Assembly (NCBI RefSeq): GCF_900142625.1
Contig: NZ_FRBN01000013.1
Coordinates: forward strand, 1-64,000
DNA: 64,000 nt
DNA from: Roseovarius marisflavi
Lineage (GTDB): Bacteria; Pseudomonadota; Alphaproteobacteria; Rhodobacterales; Rhodobacteraceae
Reading direction: 5' to 3'
Below are positions 53,824-61,915 of the stretch, one piece after another. The notes beneath the pieces were generated by a model. That model was not told the DNA's origin and did not search any database. It saw only the letters and a program-made list of their open reading frames with translations. Both the position numbers and the translations under genes were made by a program. Each line of letters begins with the position of its first letter. Positions within the stretch are counted from its first letter, which is position 1.

Positions 53824-56550
53824 ATGACACAGCAAATCACACTGTCCGAGCTTAAAGCCAAAATGCGCGATATCGACACCCCGGATGAAGAAATTGCCGC
53901 CTACCTTCTGGAAGCCTCAGAGGTTTCTGATGCCTTCGCCCCGCAGGTCCGGATCAACCCGGAACTTGTGGATGACGAGGGTGTTGAGGCCGATGTCGCC
54001 ATGCGGTTTTTCAACGCCATGTCCAAACGGCGGCGTCAGAAACGGTATCAGCGGAAAATCGAGAGCGGCTGGAGCGGGCTTCGCATCGTGTCCGAAGGCG
54101 ATAGCTGGTTTCAGTATCCCTTCCTGCTGCGCGATGTGATCGACCAGCTGTTCGACGATTACGCGATCTACAGCCTTGGGGCGGCTGGTGATCTGGTACA
54201 GGACATGCTGGATCAGGACGAGATATTGCAGGCGGTGCGCCAGCAAAAGCCGCATGCTTTCCTGATCAGCGGCGGCGGGAATGACCTTTTGGGCGATGGC
54301 ATGCTGAAGACCGCTGTTCATCCGTTCAAGGCCGGCAGACCAGCCAAGGACTATCCCAATGCCACCTTCGGCAAGCGCCTGAAGGACATCATCGGCGTCT
54401 ATCGCTCGATCTTTACCGCGCTGCTGGCAGAATTTCCGGGGTTGAAAATTCTCTGCCACGGCTATGATTACGCCCGACCCGACAACGCCCGCTGGCTGGG
54501 CAAGCCGATGGCCAGCCTTGGCATCAAGGACAAGGCGCTTCAGGCGCAGATCGTGGCCGAGATGATCAACCGCTTCAACGCGGCCCTCGTGACGCTGGCG
54601 GCAGAGTTTCCGGGCTCGGTCGTGCGTGTCAGCTGTTTGAATGCGGTGGGCGACAACTGGCATGACGAGTTGCACCCCAACAACAAGGGCTATGCCGACG
54701 CCGCCGATAAATTCCGCTCGGTGATTGCCTCGATGTTCGGCTCAGTCACCGAGTTTGAGACCACCGCGCCGCTGTCGCCCGGCAAAGAGGCGATGATCGA
54801 CGCGCAGGACCTTGAGCCGCAGGCCTTTCGCGAATTGGTCGACTATCGCGGGCGCGAATTGCTGGAAACGCCGCTGCCGCCGACAGAAGACGAGGGCCGC
54901 CGCAGGGAAATCGAACAGGACATCTCGCAGCACTTCGAGAAAATCTCGGGCGGGGCCGATTTCCTTCCGGCCAGCTTCCTTTATCGCGGGGCGGATACGG
55001 CGGCCTCGGTCTGTCGCGTCAACCTGCCGGGCGGGTCGGGCACAGGGTTTCTGATCGGCACCAGCAAGTTCATCATGACCAACAACCACGTCATCGCCGA
55101 CAAGGAAGAGGCCCGCGAAGCGATCGCCGAATTCCGCTTTGAAGAAGGCGGCGCCAGCCTGATGGTCAATCTTGATCCGGACCGGTTTTTCGTGACCTCC
55201 AAAGAGCTGGATTTCACCATCGTCGGCTGTGACGATCCCGCGCTGGACGAATTCGATCCGATCCCGCTGCTGCGCAACCCGTCGACGGTGACGCGCGGTG
55301 AAAAGGTCAATATAATCCAGCACCCGCGCGGCCGCCCGAAAGAGGTGGCGCTTCACAACAATGACGTGTTGCGGGTCAAGGACAAGGTCGTCTGGTATGA
55401 AACCGATACCGAGCCGGGGTCATCCGGCAGCCCGGTGTTCAACAACGCCTGGGATCTGGTCGCCCTGCACCACGCCGGCTGGATCGAGAACGGCGTGACC
55501 ACCAACGAGGGCGTGCGGATCGCGGCAATCGTGTCGCATCTTGTGGCTCGCCAGCACAGCGAGGCAGCCGGCTCACCGGGGTTGGTGCAGCTGCTCTCGA
55601 CCATCCCCGATAGCTCTCCGCATTTGGGATTCTTCGATATCGCGGGCATCACCGGAGCCAGTACGCAGGAAGTCGAAGTGCCCGAATACAGGGGCTCGCT
55701 TGAATTCGCCGATATCGGGTTCTGGAACATCGAACACTTCAACGATGCCATTTCCGACATGCGGGTGAATGCGGTTGCCGGTGTGCTGGGTCACCTGTCG
55801 CTTGACGCCATGGGCCTTGTCGAGGTGCAAAAGGACGCGATGGACCGGCTGGTTGCCTCGCTTCAGGCGCTTGGACAGAGCTATGATTACAAATACCTCA
55901 ACGTCAGGGGGCGTCAGGATCTTGCCGTTCTCTATGACAGCAAGACCACCGAGGTGAACATTTCCGCCAAGATCATGAACCGTCACAAATCGGCCTGGGC
56001 CGCGACAACCGGGACCGGGCGCACCGCCTTTCCGCGCCGCCCGCTGATCGCCAACGTCAAGGTCGCGCCCAACACCAAGAGCGGCGAGCCGGTGGAATTC
56101 ATCATGGTCCTGCTGCATCTCAAGGCCTTTGGTGACCCGCAAAGCAAGGCCCGCCGCCGTCTTGCGGCAGAAATCCTGACCGAGGTGATTGCCGATATCC
56201 GCGAGACCGAGAAGCTGCCTGTGGTGCTTGGCGGTGATCTTAACGAGACGCTGAACAATGATGTGCTCAGCCCGCTGACCGATGCGCCTGACCTGTTCAC
56301 GCTGACCACAGATGATGCCGCCGACAACGCGCTGTCTTATGTAGGCGCGCGGTATCGGTCGTTGATTGATCACATCGTGGTCAGCAATGACGTGCGCATG
56401 TCACCCATCAGCGGTGATGACGCGGCCATTGTGCGGCTTGACAAGACGGTGGCGGATTTCACCCGCGATGTGTCGGATCACGTGCCGCTTGTCATTCGCA
56501 TGGTAAGCCGCGACGCGCCAATCCAGATTGGTGACGGCGGCAAGACGTGA
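53824..56550 (+). CDS. Trimodular SGNH hydrolase - trypsin-like protease - EEP nuclease fusion
   Basis: 908 residues, no signal peptide. Residues ~85-300: SGNH/GDSL hydrolase with Ser94 in VSEGDSWFQYPF, GGGND (150-154) and Asp281/His284 in DELHPNNKGY. Residues ~385-580: trypsin-like protease with His422 in MTNNHVIADKEE, Asp463 in KELDFTIVG and Ser534 in TEPGSSGSPVFN. Residues ~625-895: endonuclease/exonuclease/phosphatase fold with Asn635 and Glu637 in GFWNIEHFN, Glu667 in GLVEVQ, Asp805/Asn807 in GGDLNETL, Asp849-His850 and Asp885-His886. All three active sites look complete. It is divergent from the subtilase operon. A cytoplasmic effector-type role is inference. Confidence 0.85.
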   Translation: MTQQITLSELKAKMRDIDTPDEEIAAYLLEASEVSDAFAPQVRINPELVDDEGVEADVAMRFFNAMSKRRRQKRYQRKIESGWSGLRIVSEGDSWFQYPFLLRDVIDQLFDDYAIYSLGAAGDLVQDMLDQDEILQAVRQQKPHAFLISGGGNDLLGDGMLKTAVHPFKAGRPAKDYPNATFGKRLKDIIGVYRSIFTALLAEFPGLKILCHGYDYARPDNARWLGKPMASLGIKDKALQAQIVAEMINRFNAALVTLAAEFPGSVVRVSCLNAVGDNWHDELHPNNKGYADAADKFRSVIASMFGSVTEFETTAPLSPGKEAMIDAQDLEPQAFRELVDYRGRELLETPLPPTEDEGRRREIEQDISQHFEKISGGADFLPASFLYRGADTAASVCRVNLPGGSGTGFLIGTSKFIMTNNHVIADKEEAREAIAEFRFEEGGASLMVNLDPDRFFVTSKELDFTIVGCDDPALDEFDPIPLLRNPSTVTRGEKVNIIQHPRGRPKEVALHNNDVLRVKDKVVWYETDTEPGSSGSPVFNNAWDLVALHHAGWIENGVTTNEGVRIAAIVSHLVARQHSEAAGSPGLVQLLSTIPDSSPHLGFFDIAGITGASTQEVEVPEYRGSLEFADIGFWNIEHFNDAISDMRVNAVAGVLGHLSLDAMGLVEVQKDAMDRLVASLQALGQSYDYKYLNVRGRQDLAVLYDSKTTEVNISAKIMNRHKSAWAATTGTGRTAFPRRPLIANVKVAPNTKSGEPVEFIMVLLHLKAFGDPQSKARRRLAAEILTEVIADIRETEKLPVVLGGDLNETLNNDVLSPLTDAPDLFTLTTDDAADNALSYVGARYRSLIDHIVVSNDVRMSPISGDDAAIVRLDKTVADFTRDVSDHVPLVIRMVSRDAPIQIGDGGKT

Positions 56551-56776
56551 CCTATAAGTGGCCCATGCCTGCCAATTGGCTTTTGAAAGAGGTCGGAGCC
56601 AAACCGCGACCAGACCAATATTCAACATAATAAGTCTTTGATCACCTGTCTCAGGCTTCGTTGTTGAAGTGTCTGGCTGCGGCGACCGGCATCCGGAGGT
56701 TCGCAACTGACCCGATCGCAGGCCGGTAGCTGCGCGCCCGGCAAGCGGTCACGACCTCCAGCCCCGTTGCGCGCGC

Positions 56777-56863
56777 TCAAAGCAGTCGGTTGAGCCAGAA
56801 ATGTACAACGATGACGCATGTGTGGATGTATATGGACCCCGCCTTATTGTAACGATTTTGGTC
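56777..56863 (-). pseudogene. IS5-family transposase C-terminal fragment
   Basis: The minus strand reads DQNRYNKAGSIYIHTCVIVV then HFWLNRLL and stop, resembling the end of IS5-group transposases (RYDR...SAICIAATVIFWL). Nothing upstream is recognisable. Together with the rest of 56551-57085, where no gene was found, it marks the left edge of a degraded island. Confidence 0.4.
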
Positions 56864-57085
56864 GGTCTGGTTCAGGATCACGATTGCAGACGTATATCCG
56901 GCTTCTATGAGCGGCCCAATACATTGTCACCGCGAGCCTAGATGGATTTTCGCGTGTTTCTCCCTCAAACGCCACAGCGGCTTGAGGCGCTCTCGGGCGA
57001 CTGCACTCGCGCCGGACGGATACATGGCGCTAGGCCGCGCCTGCGTCTCTGAGGCGCTTATTCAGGTGGTGACGGGCGACGCGCC

Positions 57086-57535
57086 TTGTGCAGCAACGTT
57101 TGCGCAGAAGAATACTTCGACAAGGCGACTGTGAACTCACTCGACCGGAAACGGGACCAACTTGCAGGTGCGCGGCTCAAGAAGCAGGCAGCGGATGCGA
57201 TCATTGCGAACGCGGCAGCGGCGTTGCCTATCATCGACGACGAGATTGCCCACAACGAGTGGGCGGCGGAGGCCGCGATGATGAAACTCAGGCCTTTCGT
57301 CCCGCCTGCCGTCTGCGAAAAGATCAAAACGTCCGATGTCTCGGGCGTCGCGTATCTCGGCCAGTCATGCCGCGCCTTCGGTGATGCGCGCGGTGGGATC
57401 GCTTCAATCGCGGCAAAGGCCGATGGCGTCACAGAGGGTGAGGCCGTGAAACTTATGGAAAGGCGCGCGGCGGTTGTCGAGCGCATCGAGCAGCCCTCTG
57501 CGTCCCTGAAAAGCCGTTGCGCTTTCGCAGGTTGA
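57086..57535 (+). pseudogene. Hypothetical helical protein fragment
   Basis: The frame CAEEYFDKATVNSLDRKRDQ then LAGARLKKQAADAIIANAAA is highly helical with many Ala and charged residues, and GVTEGEAVKLMERRAAVVER precedes its end. It lacks a good start codon and its 3' end runs into the coupling-protein fragment in another frame. It resembles accessory genes of phages, but I cannot name a family. Confidence 0.4.
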
Positions 57536-58032
57536 TGGATGAAGGCAAAAGTATCGTGATCGATCTGAGCAAGGGACAGCTTGGGGCGGACACGGCCAAT
57601 GTACTCGGTGGCGTCCTTCTGGCGAGCATCGTCAACGCGGCGTTCTCGCGGGCGGATCTGGCCGCCAAGGAACGCAGACCCTTCATTCTCTACTGTGACG
57701 AATTTCATCATTTCAGCACGGCGGTGTTTGCAGATGCTTTGTCGGAATGTCGTAAATACGGATTGGGTGTTGTCTTGGCGCAGCAATACACCACACAGAC
57801 CGACAAGGCCGTTCTGGAGGCGATATTCGGAAACGTGGGCACCATTCTAGCGCTGCGCCTTGGTGCTTTAGATGCGCCGATGATCGCCAGACAACTTTTA
57901 GGGGTGTCGCTCGAGCAATTGATCATGCAACCCAACCATCGAGCGTTTGTGCAATTGATGGTGCAGGGGCGGAAATACGTGCCATTCTCAGCTGACCTGC
58001 ATCCGCCACGCGGGGCACATCAGCGGTCCTAG
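57517..58032 (+). pseudogene. Type IV secretion/conjugation coupling ATPase, C-terminal fragment
   Basis: The frame carries DEGKSIVIDLSKGQLGADTA, then the Walker B region PFILYCDEFHHFSTAVFADA and the sensor block YGLGVVLAQQYTTQTDKAVL. These belong to the VirD4/TraG/TraD (TraM-recognition) or related HerA-like family. Walker A and the N-terminal membrane part are missing. The parent protein would pump DNA to a conjugation channel; this relic shows that the island once held transfer genes. Confidence 0.75.
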
Positions 58033-58063
58033 TCCTCAGATCTTCAGGCGTTATTATTGGTCA

Positions 58064-58219
58064 ATGACAAACGAAGAACGCCTACAAGCTCATTTTGATC
58101 TCTGCGAACAGACATATCTGCGGCTATTGGCAGAGGGAAAATGGCCGTTTGAACCTCCGAAAGATTCGTCTGAATCTGACTCTTGTGCTAGAGTCCAAAA
58201 CATAACCCTTCCACCATGA
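58064..58219 (+). CDS. Small protein coupled to the serine recombinase, 51 aa
   Basis: A 51-residue frame (MTNEERLQAHFDLCEQTYLR then LLAEGKWPFEPPKDSSESDS) whose TGA overlaps the recombinase ATG. It looks like a short helical, acidic-tailed protein. The overlap suggests that the recombinase is translated by coupling from it, and a role such as a recombination partner is possible but unproven. Confidence 0.6.
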   Translation: MTNEERLQAHFDLCEQTYLRLLAEGKWPFEPPKDSSESDSCARVQNITLPP

Positions 58220-59652
58220 AACCCTGCTTTGGCTACATCCGAGTGAGTACCGTTCGCCAGGGGGAGGGAGTCTCACTTCAGGAGCAAAAGGATGCGATCT
58301 TAGCCTGTGCAGCTATACGCAACCTGCAGATTATTGAGTGGTTTGAAGAACTCGAAACGGCCGCCAAGTCGGGGCGACCAATTTTCAACAAAATGATTTC
58401 ACGACTGCGCAAAGGTCACGCGCAGGGTTTCGTCGTGCACAAGATTGATCGGTCGGCGCGCAATCTTAAAGACTGGGCATTAGTATCTGAATTGCCAGAC
58501 GAGGGCATTGACGTCCACATTGCCACAGAGACGCTGGACTTCAACACGCGCGGTGGCCGAATGACAGCTGACTTCTTGGCGGTGATTGCCGCTGACTTCA
58601 TCCGCAATCAGCGCGAAGAAACCAAAAAGGGGCTGAATGGCCGTCTCAAACAAGGTTTGTATCCGTTCAGGGCGCCCTTGGGCTATCTCGATATGGGGCG
58701 TGGCGAGCCAAAAGCGCCCTGTCCAGTGAAGGCGCCACTGATCAAGCAAACCTATCAGCTCTACCTAACTGGTCAGCACTCATTGCGCAGTTTGCATGCA
58801 GAGATGCAGCGACGCGGGCTGAGCGGCCATACCGGAAAACCGGTGAGCCTGCATGGCATCGAAAAAATCCTCAGCAACACCTTTTATCATGGCTTGATCA
58901 CGATCACGCGGACTGGTGAAACCTATGAGGGCGTTCATAAAGCTCTCGTGACCAAGGCTGCGTTTCAGCAGACTCAGAAAATCAAATCTCGTCGGTGCGG
59001 GCCAAAGGTAACCCGGCACAACCATCCATTCCGAGGTCTCTTTCGGTGCGGGTTCTGCAATGGACCAATGGTCCCCGAGCGGCAAAAGATCGTCCACGTC
59101 TACTATCGATGCAAAACGCCAAGTTGCTGCATGAAAACGATCCGCGAAGATCGTTTGGAATCTGCGATTACCGTGCGGCTAGCCAGGGTGCAGTTGAACA
59201 AATCAGCGGTAGCAGAACAAAAGCGGCGCTGGAAGTCGGGGCGGCTGCAGGATGATCTGACAAGGAAGCGCCGTTCGCTTGCCGCGAGAATAGAAGCCGA
59301 AGAAACCAAATTGGCACGAGCGGCGGATCTGCTGATCGAAGGTGCATTGGACCGGTCAACCTATAGCCAGAAGAAGCGTGATGCTGAGTTCGTACTGGGA
59401 CGGCTGCGTGAAGAGTTAGATGCGCTGCCAGATCCAAAAGCTGTGAGGTCTGCTCGGGATGCGTACATCAAAAAGATGTCACGGCTATCGGCCTTGTATG
59501 CAGCTGGGACAGTGGCCGAGCGTCGTCAGCTGATTGACAACACATTTGATGGACGGCTGGTCACTCCGGACGGGGTGGAGCTCAGGCTTCGAGAGTGGAC
59601 AGAGCATCATGCTCATGTGAGGCAGGTGACCCGCAAGGTTGCACAAAGCTAG
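58216..59652 (+). CDS. Large serine recombinase
   Basis: 478 residues. The N-terminal resolvase domain has the nucleophile in CFGYIRVSTVRQGEGVSLQE and the Arg-containing block FVVHKIDRSARNLKDWALVS. A recombinase domain follows (about 150-270, HGIEKILSNTFYHGLITITR), then a zinc-ribbon (FRCGFCNGPM ... YRCKTPSCCMKTI) and a coiled-coil segment. Such enzymes integrate or excise mobile elements at short att sites without host factors. It is intact, while most other island genes are broken. Confidence 0.92.
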   Translation: MKPCFGYIRVSTVRQGEGVSLQEQKDAILACAAIRNLQIIEWFEELETAAKSGRPIFNKMISRLRKGHAQGFVVHKIDRSARNLKDWALVSELPDEGIDVHIATETLDFNTRGGRMTADFLAVIAADFIRNQREETKKGLNGRLKQGLYPFRAPLGYLDMGRGEPKAPCPVKAPLIKQTYQLYLTGQHSLRSLHAEMQRRGLSGHTGKPVSLHGIEKILSNTFYHGLITITRTGETYEGVHKALVTKAAFQQTQKIKSRRCGPKVTRHNHPFRGLFRCGFCNGPMVPERQKIVHVYYRCKTPSCCMKTIREDRLESAITVRLARVQLNKSAVAEQKRRWKSGRLQDDLTRKRRSLAARIEAEETKLARAADLLIEGALDRSTYSQKKRDAEFVLGRLREELDALPDPKAVRSARDAYIKKMSRLSALYAAGTVAERRQLIDNTFDGRLVTPDGVELRLREWTEHHAHVRQVTRKVAQS

Positions 59653-59765
59653 TGTTCTGCACTTAACGCAAGTTCCGCAGCCTGCCTCTGATGCGCCCCC
59701 GCCGTTCGGACGAAGGTCTGAACGTCAACAATGCACAGGAAGCGGGCGGGCAAAGTCTTGTCCAT

Positions 59766-60005
59766 CTACCGACAGCGAACTTTCGAAACATGATCGGCGA
59801 ATGGCAGGAAGGCGATCTGTTTGACACGGGCCGCATCCACCAATACCGGAGAGGTACGAGATGAATACGAAAGGCCAATTATGGAGCGTGCAAGTGACAT
59901 TATCGCCCAGATATCGTGCAACTCGGCGGCTCGTGCCTCCGGTGTCCGCGTGGTCATTCCAACTTTGCACAAGTCAGGCATCGTCGGGTTGGTCAGGATG
60001 TATAC
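59766..60005 (-). pseudogene. GIY-YIG (T5orf172-type) nuclease fragment
   Basis: The minus strand reads VYILTNPTMPDLCKVGMTTR then TPEARAAELHD, matching the T5orf172 GIY-YIG family start (GYVYILTNPxMPGLxKIGMTT). Later VDAARVKQIAFLPFADHVSK fits the usual (P)DAARVEQxxH...ADHRVS block. A stop just before VYIL and a lost stretch between the two blocks mean that it is broken. It lies antisense to the start of the longer plus-strand frame, whose N-terminus is therefore probably not real coding sequence. Confidence 0.6.
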
Positions 60006-60792
60006 TCACGCTGGTTTGTTCAACAATATCGAGGCTGGCTCTGACATAGAATTGGACCTTGCGGATGCTTCCGACAAGGCATTTGTCGATGCAATTTTGG
60101 ACGGGTTTGATGACCTAATAAATAATCACCCTCAGCATTGCTTCCGAATTTTGAATGGGCGTCAAATTGTCGATTTGATGAAGCAAGGAATTCTTGAGGA
60201 CGAGCGCAACCCCAAGACGCAAACTGCGTTTGGTTCTGGTAAGCAAGGCAACACAACGAGCAAACCTCGAATAAACCTTCCGTTTAAGGGTTCACCTAAC
60301 AAAACAAAGAAAAAGAAACCAAAGTTGACCGCGACTGCACCTGCCAGCGGCGCGCCCATCTCCCCGCCGATCTATGGACAACTTGTGTGGTCGAAGCCGA
60401 GATTGCCTCGATCAGATCTTCAACTGAACCCTGGACACGCGCCGGGTGTGCTTCGGCTCACCCAAGCAAAATACAAGATCAATGGGACAGTCATCGACCA
60501 AACGACTTATTTCCGAAATCAAGTTTTTTCACTGGTGAACTGGACATACAACCCAACAGCGCAGAAGGACGAAGCTGTTGTGGCGACTTCTCTGATCATC
60601 GCGGGAGTGCATGTCGGAGACTTCGATATGCCTCTCAGCCACAAGCCAGCTTGGGCGGCGGGTCAGGGTAGTGCGATACCGAATGTCGCCTGTCTCCTAC
60701 AACGCGACGCGAACGACCGAAAGCGTCACGCGTTGCAAAACTGTTGCAAAAACCAAAAAAGGCGAACCCGAAGGTTCGCCCATTTTTCTTAA
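59821..60792 (+). pseudogene. Remnant with NgoFVII/PLD-type restriction enzyme C-terminal domain
   Basis: An open frame of 323 codons. About residues 180-280 (GQLVWSKPRLPRSDLQLNPG, VLRLTQAKYKINGTVIDQTT, YFRNQVF) match the DNA-binding C-terminal domain of NgoFVII/PLD-type restriction endonucleases. A basic linker (NKTKKKKPKLT) precedes it. The first ~60 codons are antisense to the GIY-YIG fragment, and the last ~35 (LLQRDANDRKRHALQNCCKN) read into the tRNA-Asn flank. No PLD catalytic HKD motif is present. It is likely the tail of a lost enzyme. Confidence 0.5.
60761..60787. terminator. Intrinsic terminator downstream of tRNA-Asn
   Basis: GGCGAACC and GGTTCGCC pair around CGAA. TTTTTC follows on the plus strand and TTTTTTGG on the minus strand, so it can stop transcription both ways. 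It is ~25 bp beyond the tRNA 3' end. TTGCAAAA is repeated just upstream (60733, 60744). Confidence 0.8.
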
Positions 60793-60808
60793 CTATCAAG
60801 TAGTTAAT

Positions 60809-60883
60809 TGGCTCCGGCGGTAGGGATCGAACCTACGACCAATTGATTAACAGTCAACTGCTCTACCGCTGAGCTACGCCGGA
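60809..60883 (-). tRNA. trnN: tRNA-Asn (anticodon GUU)
   Basis: 75 nt with encoded CCA. Acceptor TCCGGCG pairs with CGCCGGA, D-arm is GCTCAGCGGTAGAGC, anticodon arm TTGACTGTTAATCAA gives GTT, and T-arm is CGTAGGTTCGATCCCTACG. It borders the degraded island on its left. Confidence 0.97.
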
Positions 60884-60942
60884 ACACGCTGGCCGTATAG
60901 CAATCAGGTTTCGCGAGGTCCAGAGGGATTGTGACAAAAATT

Positions 60943-61875
60943 TCACTCAGGCGCATCATTCTTTGCCGGGCGCGCGAATTGGCTGTTGGCGTGCAGGGGG
61001 CCCTGCGGGAAAACCTTGGATTTTTGCATAAGATCAATCAGATGGGCCAGAACGTTGCGGGCGGCGGCGGGCATGAGCTTGGCCGTTGTCTCGGTGTAGA
61101 TATCATGGGCGATTTGCGTGGCTGTGCGCGGACCGGCGGCAAGCGCTTCGAGAATCGCGGCTTCGCGCCCAAGGCGGTGGCCGATCAGCCAGCCAAGCCG
61201 CGCAGCGGGGGCGTCAACCGGGGCGCCGTGGCCGGGCAGGTGGCGGCGCGCATCAAGATCGCGAAGCCGCGCGCAGGAGGCCATGAAATGCGTGAGATCG
61301 CCGTCAGGGGGAGAGACGAGCGAGCTTGCCCAGCCCATCACCAGATCGCCGCTAAAGACGCTGTCACCGCTTTCAAAGCACAGGTGATTGCCAAAATGCC
61401 CCGGCGTCCAATGGGCCCTGATCTGCCAGCCGTCGCCGGTCACCTCCTGGCCGTCAACAAGGGCAATGTCGGGGGCGAACCCGTGATCGACGCCTTCGCC
61501 ACCGCCGATCTCGCCACTTTCGGCAAGCCCGGTCATGACCGGGCTGCGGCCCGCGCGCGCATCGCCGTAGGCCAGCACTGGCGCGCCGGTCTCAACTGCA
61601 AGGCGCGCGGCAAGGGGCGAATGATCGAGATGCGAATGAGTCACGAAGATATGGCTGATCCGCTGGCCCGGTTCCAGCGCCCCAAGGATCGCGGCAAGAT
61701 GCGCGGGATCGTCCGGGCCGGGATCAATCACCGCCAGATCGCGCGCGCCCAGAAGATAGGTGTTCGTGCCCCAGAACGTCATCGGCGAGGGGTTCGGCGC
61801 CAGAATGCGGCGCAGATCCGGGCCGATGGTCTCGGCATGACCAAAATGCGGCCTTTCGCCTTGGGGGAGGTGCAT
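60943..61875 (-). CDS. Metallo-beta-lactamase-fold hydrolase (LACTB2-like)
   Basis: 310 residues. Zinc ligands are in FVTHSHLDHSPLAARL, the Asp and His in SVFSGDLVMGWASS and HLPGHGAPVDAP, and HWTPGHFGNHLCFE. The C-terminal ~60 residues form a small winged-helix segment (AILEALAAGPRTATQIAHDI) as in LACTB2-type proteins, which act on RNA or on thioesters. It starts close to, and divergent from, the kinase gene. The substrate cannot be told. Confidence 0.88.
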   Translation of the reverse strand: MHLPQGERPHFGHAETIGPDLRRILAPNPSPMTFWGTNTYLLGARDLAVIDPGPDDPAHLAAILGALEPGQRISHIFVTHSHLDHSPLAARLAVETGAPVLAYGDARAGRSPVMTGLAESGEIGGGEGVDHGFAPDIALVDGQEVTGDGWQIRAHWTPGHFGNHLCFESGDSVFSGDLVMGWASSLVSPPDGDLTHFMASCARLRDLDARRHLPGHGAPVDAPAARLGWLIGHRLGREAAILEALAAGPRTATQIAHDIYTETTAKLMPAAARNVLAHLIDLMQKSKVFPQGPLHANSQFARPAKNDAPE

Positions 61876-61915
61876 GGCTCTTCCTTCTCTGTGCGCCGGG
61901 GGCTAGGCTTGGGCG

